This document shows, piece by piece, positions 16,797 through 24,563 of a DNA stretch of 64,000 bases. Numbering within the stretch: the first letter of the stretch is position 1; every line of letters starts with the position of its first letter. The stretch comes from an uncultured Endozoicomonas sp. (lineage in GTDB: Bacteria > Pseudomonadota > Gammaproteobacteria > Pseudomonadales > Endozoicomonadaceae): the NCBI GenBank assembly GCA_900299555.1, contig OODV01000117.1:1-64000 (forward strand), given 5' to 3'. The notes beneath the pieces were generated by a model that saw only the letters and a list, made by a program, of their open reading frames with translations, was not told where the DNA came from and did no database searches. The position numbers and the translations under genes are program-made.

Positions 16797-17735
16797 ATGC
16801 TATTGGTTGTATTTTTTGCGTGCTTTATCGTTGCGATTACCGCTTTTTTATCCCTTCTTGAGTCTTCTGTGGTTTCTATTGATGAGCTGAAACTGGTGAC
16901 TATTTTATACAGGAAGCCGCGTAATAAGGATTCCATTCAGATGGTTTTTAAGAAGAAGAGAGAGCATCTCTCCGCCATCGTTCTGTTGAGTACACTGGTC
17001 AGTATTTCAGGAAGTACATTGCTCGGTGCTATGGCGGCAAAAGAGTTTAATGACCTGTGGATGGCTGTTTTTACGGCATTGCTTGCCTATTTTATGTTGG
17101 TGTTTGCCAAGGTGTTGCCTAAACTGCTGGCCGTGCAAATAGCTGAGAAGGTGGTGGTTCAGTGGTCACCACTGATTCGAGTGATTTACAGGCTGACAAA
17201 GTATGTATTGTTACTGGCATTGTTCTGGACTCGAATTCTTCCTCGCCATACAGAAGAAACTCGTAGCAGCGACGATCTACGAAGTATTATCAAGCATTAC
17301 AATAAGCGAGGCGTTATTGGTAAGCCTCAGCGAAAACTGGCCGAAGCAGCATTGAACTCTCACGAAAAAGTGTTATCAGAGCTGGTTGAAAACTCCATTC
17401 CAGCAGTTTGCCTGGCTTCAGAAGCAACCGTTGCTTCTGTAGAAGATACGATGCGTTTACACCCCAGTAAGCGTTATGTTGTCCTGAAAGACAGCCAGCC
17501 TGTAGGCATTGTGCTCTATCGGCACCTGGCCCGCTGTCTGGTGAACAGTGAAGCAGGTATGACGGTTGGTGAGTTAATGAGAAAAACCATCAGACTGACT
17601 CCGGAAACCTCTTTGCATGAAGCAATGACAGAGCTCCATGAGGCCCGTGTCTCTATTATTCTGTTATTGGGTGATACGGTAGAACAGACTCGAGTTATCA
17701 CTGCCAAAAAGCTTTATCGAGCCTTACTTCGCTGA
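16797..17735 (+). CDS. CNNM/HlyC-type membrane protein with DUF21 and CBS regions
   Basis: The 312-residue protein has an N-terminal DUF21-type membrane domain with three to four helices (about 1-25, 65-85, 87-108, 120-145; FLSLLESSVVSIDELKL is the family's first-helix signature) and a cytosolic CBS pair (about 195-310). It lacks the CorC_HlyC domain of larger homologues. Relatives are linked to divalent cation transport, mainly Mg/Co efflux. I prefer ATG 16797, which has a GGAGG five bases upstream, over the in-frame ATG at 16758, which has none and would place that GGAGG inside the gene. Confidence 0.78.
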   Translation: MLLVVFFACFIVAITAFLSLLESSVVSIDELKLVTILYRKPRNKDSIQMVFKKKREHLSAIVLLSTLVSISGSTLLGAMAAKEFNDLWMAVFTALLAYFMLVFAKVLPKLLAVQIAEKVVVQWSPLIRVIYRLTKYVLLLALFWTRILPRHTEETRSSDDLRSIIKHYNKRGVIGKPQRKLAEAALNSHEKVLSELVENSIPAVCLASEATVASVEDTMRLHPSKRYVVLKDSQPVGIVLYRHLARCLVNSEAGMTVGELMRKTIRLTPETSLHEAMTELHEARVSIILLLGDTVEQTRVITAKKLYRALLR

Positions 17736-17759
17736 ATGTTGTTGGTATCAAGCCATCCA

Positions 17760-18431
17760 TCAGGTGGTGGCAATGTCTAACTGGGTATAACCCCACTCAT
17801 CTTCGATGATGCCTCGTGTTTCGACTGCAAGACGCTTATGAAAGTGCGGTGTATTAATTACCAGGGTATGGAATTCGCCATCTTCACCGGTTGGACAGAC
17901 GTCTTGTTGTTGAATCAGCCTTGCAATCTCTGGCGTAAGAACTTCACCCAGCAGATTGCGATCCAGTTTTTCAGCTTTCAGGCTGACAATCATGGTTTCA
18001 AAGCCGTTTGCAAACATGTCTTTCAACAGCTGTTCTCTCGAGTAATGCCAGAGAGGAAAGTGAGGCGTAATTCCGGTATCGATCAGAATCTTTTCATACC
18101 AGTCCCGGTGAGCCTGCAAGTCAATATCACCAAACGTCAGCTGAAATGTATTAAAGGTATTTTTAACGTCCTGAAGTGCTGCTTTTAAACCCGTTACATA
18201 TTCCCCGACGTTGGCTTTTCCAAAGATAATGGGGAGTTGCATGCAGGCAGCCTGCGCTTCCAGCACTTCTCTATTCAGGCCGTGTGCACTGGTCTGATCT
18301 TTATCACCTTTGAGCATGGTCAGCAGGCAGGTTGGGGTAAACCCCATCTGGGTCGACTTCCAGAGCGCAAAGCAGGCATCTTTACCGCCACTCCAGGAGG
18401 TGCAGAATGGTGTGTTTGTGTCTATAACCAC
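17760..18431 (-). CDS. Dph6-like ATP pyrophosphatase (diphthine--ammonia ligase family)
   Basis: The 223-residue protein carries the PP-loop SWSGGKDACFALWK at about 12-25 and the family's C-terminal pattern (LWHYSREQLLKDMFANGFE, DRNLLGE, CPTGEDGEFHTLV). Eukaryotic and archaeal Dph6 amidates diphthamide on elongation factor 2. Bacteria have no diphthamide, so the bacterial role is unknown and probably ATP-dependent ligation of another carboxylate. It is convergent with the CNNM-like gene, with 24 bases between their stops. Confidence 0.82.
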   Translation of the reverse strand: MVIDTNTPFCTSWSGGKDACFALWKSTQMGFTPTCLLTMLKGDKDQTSAHGLNREVLEAQAACMQLPIIFGKANVGEYVTGLKAALQDVKNTFNTFQLTFGDIDLQAHRDWYEKILIDTGITPHFPLWHYSREQLLKDMFANGFETMIVSLKAEKLDRNLLGEVLTPEIARLIQQQDVCPTGEDGEFHTLVINTPHFHKRLAVETRGIIEDEWGYTQLDIATT

Positions 18432-18558
18432 TGTGGTTGAAACCTATCTGGATTATTAATCTTAATGGGGGGCGAAAGTTTGTTTATATACATTCTGTTT
18501 GTGAGCAGTACAACCAAGACGTGAATGTGCTCACTGCTTGAGGAGAGGAGATTTCTCA

Positions 18559-19110
18559 ATGAACTCTACTGGTTTATCCCCGTGTCAAAGTATTCGTGTA
18601 CCTGTGGTTCTTCACGGCAGTGGCCAAAAAGAAGATCAGAGCGTCGGCAATGGAATAACACAAGCTCTTCCACAAGCAGGGCAAAACGTGCAATCTCTGA
18701 CTCATCGAGGCATTTCTTCTGTGCAGGAGGTTGTCAGCATGATAAACAAGCACAATGGAGGAGTGGAATCGAGCAAGGCTTCTGAAGATGACTATTCTGA
18801 CTATCCTTTCCCGGTTTTACGCAGAGAGTATCAGGAGCTTCAGAGACTGATAGTCATCAGGGATAGACTGACTGAGATTGGAAACAATGGGTGGCATGCA
18901 GAATCAATAGCAGAGGCTAGGCCTGTTGTGGATCTTTTTATTGAGGAGTTCGAAAACAAGTCTCTGGATCAACTGAGAGCAGAGGGTTTCTTTAAAAAGG
19001 GGATAGAGTCCCCACCGGCTAATCAAAATTGGAAAAAATATGTGAGGGAGGTAGCTATACAGATTATCGGCCGTATAATTCCCTGCATTTCAGGTAATCA
19101 TGGGCGTTGA
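18559..19110 (+). CDS. Hypothetical protein, function unknown
   Basis: I do not recognise this 183-residue protein. The N-terminal 70 residues are Ser/Gln/Gly-rich and probably disordered, followed by a helical region (REYQELQRLIVIRDRLTEIG, ARPVVDLFIEEFENKSLDQL) and a short hydrophobic C-terminal helix (VREVAIQIIGRIIPCISG). There is no signal peptide. ATG 18559 was chosen because GAGGAG lies 8-9 bases upstream; the frame opens slightly earlier at 18538. It sits just before the FAD oxidoreductase gene (6 bases), so it is probably cotranscribed. The disordered N-terminus is compatible with a secreted effector but this is speculative. Confidence 0.55.
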   Translation: MNSTGLSPCQSIRVPVVLHGSGQKEDQSVGNGITQALPQAGQNVQSLTHRGISSVQEVVSMINKHNGGVESSKASEDDYSDYPFPVLRREYQELQRLIVIRDRLTEIGNNGWHAESIAEARPVVDLFIEEFENKSLDQLRAEGFFKKGIESPPANQNWKKYVREVAIQIIGRIIPCISGNHGR

Positions 19111-19116
19111 CTCCCA

Positions 19117-20355
19117 ATGGCACAAACTGTTGAAACCGATGTGGTGGTGATTGGCGGAGGTATTGCCGGCCTCTGGTTATTTCGCACGTTGAATACTCTG
19201 GGCTATCGAACCCTGTTGCTGGAGCAGGACTCTCTGGGCGGTGGTCAGACCATCAAGTCTCAGGGTATCGTTCATGGGGGTACCAAATACACCCTGACCG
19301 GCCAGCTTACCAATGCTTCCCAGGCCATTGCCGGGATGCCGGAACGTTGGCGTAATGCCCTGGCTGGAAAGGGGGAGGAGAGTGACCCGGATCTCCGTTC
19401 GGCTCGCATTCTGTCTGAATACCATTATCTATGGTCGCCAGGTGATATCGGTTCACGAATGACCTCTTTTTTTGCCAGTAAGGCGCTGAGAGGGCGGGTA
19501 GATGCATTAACCAAAGAGCAGTTTCCGGCCATTTTCAAGCATAATGGTTTCCGCGGAAAGGTGTACCAGCTCAATGAAATTGTTCTGGATATCGCTACCG
19601 TTACTCAAGCTCTGGTCAACGGCCTGGAAGATAAAACGATTAAAGTGGACTGGAGTGAACAGGGTAATGCCAGGCTCAATAAGGATAGTCAGGGAAATAT
19701 AGATTCCATTGAGCTGACAGAAGCGAATGGTGAGAATGTTTTGCTGAAAGCCAGCCGCTATGTACTGGCAGCGGGTGAAGGAACCGAGGCGATTTTGAAT
19801 AACTGGGACATCAATGATCCAAAAATGCAGGTACGTCCCCTGCAGATGGTGATGGTTCGTCATGACCATCCTGAGCCCATCTATGCGCACTGCCTTGGTA
19901 CAACACCACTTCCGAGAATTACCGTTACCAGTCATCCCGATAAAGACGGGAAGTGGGTGTGGTATCTCGGTGGTGGCATTGCTGAAGATGGGGTCAAGCA
20001 GTCAGCTGAGGCATTGATTGCAACGGCGAAAAAAGAGATGAAAGCGTTACTGCCATGGGTAGACCTTGATCAGGCTGAGTGGGACACCCTGCGGGTCAAT
20101 CGTGCTGAGCCCAAACAGAGCCGCTTGCTTCGTCCTGATGCGGCATTCTGTCAGCCGGTTGCCAACGGTATTGTGACCTGGCCCACTAAGCTGGCACTGG
20201 CTCCCAACCTCTCTGATGAAGTAGTTCGTTTGCTGCAGGAGAATAATATTCGTCCTTCGGGGAATGAACGCTTCTCAATGCCTGAAGGATTTTCCCGACC
20301 TGAGATCTGTCCAAACTTCTGGCAAGGGCATTTTGAAGAGGGCAACGCGTCATGA
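19117..20355 (+). CDS. FAD-dependent oxidoreductase, DAO family
   Basis: The 412-residue protein begins with a Rossmann FAD-binding site VVIGGGIAGLWLFRTLNTLG (about 10-29) and continues with EQDSLGGGQTIKSQGIVHGG, as in the glycerol-3-phosphate dehydrogenase / D-amino acid oxidase fold. A further FAD contact is the YVLAAGEGTE segment (about 215-224). The substrate is unknown. It overlaps the aldo/keto reductase gene by four bases (ATGA), which indicates translational coupling and a shared pathway. I recall similar oxidoreductase-reductase pairs next to LPS genes in pseudomonads. Confidence 0.82.
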   Translation: MAQTVETDVVVIGGGIAGLWLFRTLNTLGYRTLLLEQDSLGGGQTIKSQGIVHGGTKYTLTGQLTNASQAIAGMPERWRNALAGKGEESDPDLRSARILSEYHYLWSPGDIGSRMTSFFASKALRGRVDALTKEQFPAIFKHNGFRGKVYQLNEIVLDIATVTQALVNGLEDKTIKVDWSEQGNARLNKDSQGNIDSIELTEANGENVLLKASRYVLAAGEGTEAILNNWDINDPKMQVRPLQMVMVRHDHPEPIYAHCLGTTPLPRITVTSHPDKDGKWVWYLGGGIAEDGVKQSAEALIATAKKEMKALLPWVDLDQAEWDTLRVNRAEPKQSRLLRPDAAFCQPVANGIVTWPTKLALAPNLSDEVVRLLQENNIRPSGNERFSMPEGFSRPEICPNFWQGHFEEGNAS

Positions 20356-21173
20356 CTCAGTGTCTTGGAAGAAAGCGAATAGTGGGTACTGATCTTGAAG
20401 TATCTCCATTGGGTTTTGGCACGGTTAAGTTTGGTCGGGATCAAGGAGTAAAATACCCGGAACATTTTACGATTCCTGATGACCGTGAAATGTTAAATTT
20501 GCTTGCTCTGGCCCAAGATCTAGGAATGAACCTGCTGGATACTGCGCCAGCCTATGGTACCAGTGAAGAGCGTCTAGGCCAGCTGTTTGCAAAGCATAAA
20601 GGGCTTCGTGAAAAGTGGGTCATCTGCAGCAAAGTCGGTGAAGAGTTTGTTACTCTTGAAAATGGCCAGGGAGAATCTTTTTTTGATTTCTCTGAGCAGC
20701 ATATCCGGTTTAGTGTTGAGCGAAGTCTGAAACGCCTGAATACTGATGTGATTGAACTGATGCTGGTTCATTCCAATGGTAATGACGTCAATGTCATTGA
20801 GCAGTCGGGCTGTTTGGAAGTGTTGGCTGACCTTAAAAGAGAGGGGAAGATCCTTGCTTCAGGAATGTCTACAAAAACGGTGGAAGGTGGCTTTCTGGCG
20901 CTGAAACATTCCGACGTTGCCATGGTGACCTATAACCTGAACGAACAGGGTGAAAAGCCGGTGTTGGACTACGCGTTAGAACATGGGAAAGGCATCTTTA
21001 TCAAGAAGGCGTTTGCCAGTGGTCATGCTTGCCTGTCTGGCCAGGACCCTGTTCTGGAAAGTATGAAAGTGGTTTTTTCACACCCCGCCGTTTCTTCAGC
21101 TATTGTTGGGACCATCAATCCCGCACATATGCAACAGAATGTAGAGGCGTGTCTGGAGGCCTGTCGGACTTAA
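20352..21173 (+). CDS. Aldo/keto reductase
   Basis: The 273-residue protein follows the (beta/alpha)8 aldo/keto reductase plan: VSPLGFGTVKFG at the start, LLDTAPAYGTSEERLG (Asp and Tyr of the catalytic tetrad), CSKVGEE (Lys) and LMLVHSNG (His), with SSAIVGTINPAHMQQNV near the end as the NADPH phosphate-binding part. All four catalytic residues appear to be present. It is coupled to the preceding oxidoreductase gene through a four-base overlap and followed by the isochorismatase-fold gene after 32 bases. Confidence 0.85.
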   Translation: MTQCLGRKRIVGTDLEVSPLGFGTVKFGRDQGVKYPEHFTIPDDREMLNLLALAQDLGMNLLDTAPAYGTSEERLGQLFAKHKGLREKWVICSKVGEEFVTLENGQGESFFDFSEQHIRFSVERSLKRLNTDVIELMLVHSNGNDVNVIEQSGCLEVLADLKREGKILASGMSTKTVEGGFLALKHSDVAMVTYNLNEQGEKPVLDYALEHGKGIFIKKAFASGHACLSGQDPVLESMKVVFSHPAVSSAIVGTINPAHMQQNVEACLEACRT

Positions 21174-21205
21174 GGTGACCCAGGGGCTTCTATAGGGAGA
21201 CTCCC

Positions 21206-21787
21206 ATGCAAAATGCTCTGGTGGTTATCGACTATATTAATGATCTCGTCCACCCGGATGGCAAACGAAGGATGTATGCCCGGCAGGTGTCTGAAAATCA
21301 GGTATTAGCTCAGGTAAATAAGGCTATTTCCTGGGCCAGAAAAACATCCACGCTGGTTGTCTTTGTGAAGGTTGGCTTCTCCCCGGATTATCGAGATTTG
21401 CCAACCGGTTCCCCATTCTTTTCATCGCTGGCTGAGGCCGGTGCTCTTCGCCTGGGAAGGTGGGGGACGGAGTTTCATGAGGATCTGGATGTACAGTCTG
21501 ATGACCTTATTCTGATTAAACCCCGCATAAACCCCTTTTACAGTACCCGTCTGGAAGCGATCCTTCGGGCAGTAAAGGTAACCGATATCTATTTCAGTGG
21601 TGTTGGTACCACCTGGGCAATCCAGTCCGCAGTCAGAACAGCCCATGACATGGATTACAATGTTTTCGTGATCAGTGATGCCTGTGCAGCGGCTTCGGAA
21701 GAGGAGCACCTGCAGTCACTGACGACCCTTTCCCACTTATCGACACTCTGTACGGCTGATGATTTAAAGGCATCATTTGTACGCTGA
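21206..21787 (+). CDS. Isochorismatase-fold hydrolase lacking the nucleophilic Cys
   Basis: The 193-residue protein has the cysteine hydrolase/isochorismatase fold: the catalytic Asp in LVVIDYINDLV (about 5-15) and the Lys in LIKPRINPF (about 107-115). In the third position, where nicotinamidase-type enzymes have T-N-V-C-V, it reads GVGTTWAIQSAVRTAHD, so the Cys is Ala. True isochorismatases also lack the Cys, so a non-amidase reaction or loss of activity are both possible. It is the third gene of the oxidoreductase operon. GGGAG lies 8 bases before the ATG. Confidence 0.78.
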   Translation: MQNALVVIDYINDLVHPDGKRRMYARQVSENQVLAQVNKAISWARKTSTLVVFVKVGFSPDYRDLPTGSPFFSSLAEAGALRLGRWGTEFHEDLDVQSDDLILIKPRINPFYSTRLEAILRAVKVTDIYFSGVGTTWAIQSAVRTAHDMDYNVFVISDACAAASEEEHLQSLTTLSHLSTLCTADDLKASFVR

Positions 21788-21912
21788 TCTTGTTTTTAAT
21801 CGAGTGGAATGATTGGCCTAAATTGATGCTCGTTTTCGCCGATAGCTGATGTTCTCTAACCAATACTAAATCAGAGTTCATTCATTACATTCAATCAGTG
21901 TTGTTTGTTGCT

Positions 21913-22815
21913 ATGCCTATTTTTAAAGCGTTTAGGGTTTTTGTTGTCTGTGTTTTCCTGGCAGCATTCTCAACAGCGGAAGCTCAATCTGCTCTTGCCG
22001 ATTTTAATAATACATTCAGAGAAATATATGCGAACACGCGTACAGAGATGGCGAAGCAATATAAGCCATTGATTATCGCAAGCCCATTTTCACTGAATCT
22101 GATTGGTAATGATGCTAATGAAAACAGGCAATATGTATTTTCATCAGCGGCCTATACGAACTTGAAATCTTTAAGCCATATTCCATTAACCATCTATGTA
22201 TTGCTGGTTACGGAGGAGGGTAGGCCGCTACCCGAGAATAAAAAAAAGGAACTAAAAAGATTAATAAGACTCATAAAACGTGTCGAAATAGATCTTCCCA
22301 ACCTTGGATTTACTGAACAGCAATTGATAAAGCAACAGGCACTGACTCAGATGAGTCTGGACTTTGCCCGTAAAATACTGTCGGGCGTAGTCATAGACTC
22401 AAATGAATTAACCCGCTTTGTCAGAAACAGCCGGACCATCATTGATACCAATGTCCATGATGCGGCAGTAGCCCAGATCGACTGGCTTCATCAGGTCGTA
22501 AAGCCTTGGTATGACAGCCTTTCAGGTTCTGAAAAAAAAGCTCTCAAAGTTCTGATTCTTGCTCCAAAAGAGCCTCGGGACGGGAATTTAATGACGCAGT
22601 ACTTCTCCCGACTGCTTGGTGTGAAAGGGGAAGGGATGAATATTGTCTATGCAGAAAATGTATTTGATGCAGAAGTCGGGATAAATGTGTTGGGTACTTT
22701 CCTTTTAGACACACAGATTGGTCGTGATTTTTTTGATGATTCATGGCGGATGCATGAAGATTTGCTGTCCCATGCGGCCAGAGAGTATATCCAAACATTG
22801 CAGTTTGGACTCTGA
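21913..22815 (+). CDS. Exported protein of unknown function
   Basis: The 300-residue protein has a clear signal peptide (FRVFVVCVFLAAFSTAEAQS, cleavage near residue 24). The mature part shows no family I know. It has a Lys-rich helix (ENKKKELKRLIRLIKRVEID) and later segments such as LIRFVRNSRT-like and VVKPWYDSLSGSEKKALKVL. No cysteines suggest a lipoprotein. ATG 21913 was preferred over the in-frame GTG at 21898 because the signal peptide then begins directly. There is no strong ribosome binding site for either start. Confidence 0.6.
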   Translation: MPIFKAFRVFVVCVFLAAFSTAEAQSALADFNNTFREIYANTRTEMAKQYKPLIIASPFSLNLIGNDANENRQYVFSSAAYTNLKSLSHIPLTIYVLLVTEEGRPLPENKKKELKRLIRLIKRVEIDLPNLGFTEQQLIKQQALTQMSLDFARKILSGVVIDSNELTRFVRNSRTIIDTNVHDAAVAQIDWLHQVVKPWYDSLSGSEKKALKVLILAPKEPRDGNLMTQYFSRLLGVKGEGMNIVYAENVFDAEVGINVLGTFLLDTQIGRDFFDDSWRMHEDLLSHAAREYIQTLQFGL

Positions 22816-22851
22816 ATCTTTCGTTCTGGTGGTTAAGAAAAGGAGGTGGTG

Positions 22852-23046
22852 ATGAGAGGTGACTCAATGGCTGGTACAAAAGCTATTTCTTATTTAACAA
22901 GGTTCAAGAAACAATACCAACTCTGGCAGTTTCGCGCAGAAGGTCGAAGAAATCTGGCAAAAATGGATGCAAGACTGCTTAAGGATATTGGCTTAACGGA
23001 GTCAGATCGCCTCAGGGAGATTTCAAAGCCATTCTGGAAAGATTAA
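22852..23046 (+). CDS. DUF1127 small protein
   Basis: The 64-residue basic protein ends in the DUF1127 pattern R-x-L-x-x-M-D-x-R-x-L-x-D-I-G-L (NLAKMDARLLKDIGLTESDR). Such proteins are helical; some alphaproteobacterial members affect RNA or phosphate and nitrogen metabolism, but no function can be assigned here. ATG 22852 is used because a perfect AGGAGG (22841-22846) lies five bases upstream. It is 36 bases downstream of the exported unknown gene and convergent with the phospholipase gene. Confidence 0.8.
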   Translation: MRGDSMAGTKAISYLTRFKKQYQLWQFRAEGRRNLAKMDARLLKDIGLTESDRLREISKPFWKD

Positions 23047-23053
23047 ACACCAA

Positions 23054-24406
23054 TCAGAAAGGTTGATGAGAAATATTCATTATATTCTCACGCATACAGG
23101 CTGAATAAATATAGTCATCCTCCGGAAAGTCCACAGTCACTATATTCACCCTGTTGCTGTTTGTACGGGCAGCATTTGCAGCGTACCGTAAAAAACCAGA
23201 TGGATAACGCAGTGTTCTGGCAAATGCTCGCAGGCTGGAGGGCTGCCCGGGTATCGCACCCTGTTTTAGATCACTCGGACTTTCTGTCATTGTCATCTGG
23301 GTAATATGAAGCTGATTGTTGTTCCGGTGTTCAAGGTTACTGACAATGCTTTCCAGTAACGGGTAGGGACGGTTTTTATTATGCCACAGATTGGACAGGG
23401 TTTCGGTTGTCGACCATCCCGAGAATACCGGAGAATGAAGCGCTGACACGACAATAATCTGATATCCGCTGTTCTGGAACTGCTGGATACTGGTTGAGGG
23501 TGATATTTGAGGAGGAGCAATACCGCTGCCAAAATTTTCATACAAAACCTGAAATAACTCATTGATATCAGCCTGAGTCATTCCAAACGGTTCATGGATA
23601 TGAAAAATAATGATTTCCTTCGGATTTTCATTTAGAAACCGTCTGATATCAATGATGATGTCAGCAATTGATGCCCCCACAAGCCCATGAACGGTTACCA
23701 GCTGGCCGTTTATTTTTCTGGGGCGTATATCGAGATAGCGAATACCTGCGGATAATTGCTGATAAGTGTTTAGCCCTTGGGTGACTGCCCACCACCGAAC
23801 CAGTTCTTTAAATGGCGTGAATAAATAGCTCTCAGCATAATAGTCAAACAGTTTCTTCAAGCTTTCCCACATGTGAGGATCTTCTTCTGAGAAAGTCGTA
23901 ATGTCGTAGCTGCCACTGTCATGCGTGCCCGGAATACAGATTTGATTAAGAGGCGTATCACTATTTTTATAGAGTTCAGTCATCCATTGAGATGGTTGTG
24001 GAAACTGGTCGGTAGCATCAAAATCCTGAGCAAGATTGATTCCATAGAGTTCGCTGATTCGCCCGGATTTGCCAAACTCAACACGAATTCCTTCTAATAA
24101 TGAGGTTGGGAAGGCTTTTCTGAAACTCCATTTTTTAAAGAAGCGGGATTCGTGAATGATCAGCTGTTCTTCCGGCTTGATATTACGACACCACTTCTGA
24201 CCACGCTTCAAACTCATGGTTTTTCCATTGACAGGAAAAACGGTTTTCTCATTTCTCTCAATGGTAATACCTATACCGACATTACTTGCGACGGCAGAGT
24301 ATACGCTGGAGAGCTGATTATCCAAACAGTATTGATCTGCTTGAAGTCCATAAGTTGATAATGTTGTTCCCATCAAAATCAGGGAAGCGATCCATCGTGC
24401 CGGCAC
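23054..24406 (-). CDS. Secreted phosphatidylinositol-specific phospholipase C-like protein
   Basis: The protein has a signal peptide, a roughly 120-residue N-terminal module that I do not recognise (with CRNI and a Lys-rich patch), and a PI-PLC X domain from about residue 150. Counting from the longest frame, the catalytic His pair is at 168 (IPGTHDSGSYD) and 246 (VHGLVG), with RYLDIRP at 229-235 between them. Such enzymes cleave phosphatidylinositol or its glycan anchors, lipids mainly of eukaryotic membranes. I chose GTG 24406, which gives a compact signal peptide; TTG 24424 is the alternative. Neither has a good ribosome binding site. Divergence from the DUF1127 gene is tail to tail. Confidence 0.75.
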   Translation of the reverse strand: MPARWIASLILMGTTLSTYGLQADQYCLDNQLSSVYSAVASNVGIGITIERNEKTVFPVNGKTMSLKRGQKWCRNIKPEEQLIIHESRFFKKWSFRKAFPTSLLEGIRVEFGKSGRISELYGINLAQDFDATDQFPQPSQWMTELYKNSDTPLNQICIPGTHDSGSYDITTFSEEDPHMWESLKKLFDYYAESYLFTPFKELVRWWAVTQGLNTYQQLSAGIRYLDIRPRKINGQLVTVHGLVGASIADIIIDIRRFLNENPKEIIIFHIHEPFGMTQADINELFQVLYENFGSGIAPPQISPSTSIQQFQNSGYQIIVVSALHSPVFSGWSTTETLSNLWHNKNRPYPLLESIVSNLEHRNNNQLHITQMTMTESPSDLKQGAIPGQPSSLRAFARTLRYPSGFLRYAANAARTNSNRVNIVTVDFPEDDYIYSACMRENIMNISHQPF

Positions 24407-24515
24407 GGGTAATATCTCAAGCAAGGGTTGATAGATATATCGACCCTTGCCAAGTCCAATTAATGTGTACTTTTTGTTTGAATGGTAACGCCCCCTAAGA
24501 TAGTAGAAGAGAGGA

Positions 24516-24545
24516 GGGCCTGCATAACGAGATGTAGCAGGCCTT
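24516..24545 (-). terminator. Hairpin downstream of hldE
   Basis: GGCCTGC (24518-24524) and GCAGGCC (24537-24543) form a 7-base stem 20 bases beyond the hldE stop. The tail on the minus strand is only pyrimidine-rich (CTCCTCTCTTC), so termination may be weak. Confidence 0.5.
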
Positions 24546-24563
24546 CAAAAAGGGGCGTGATAA

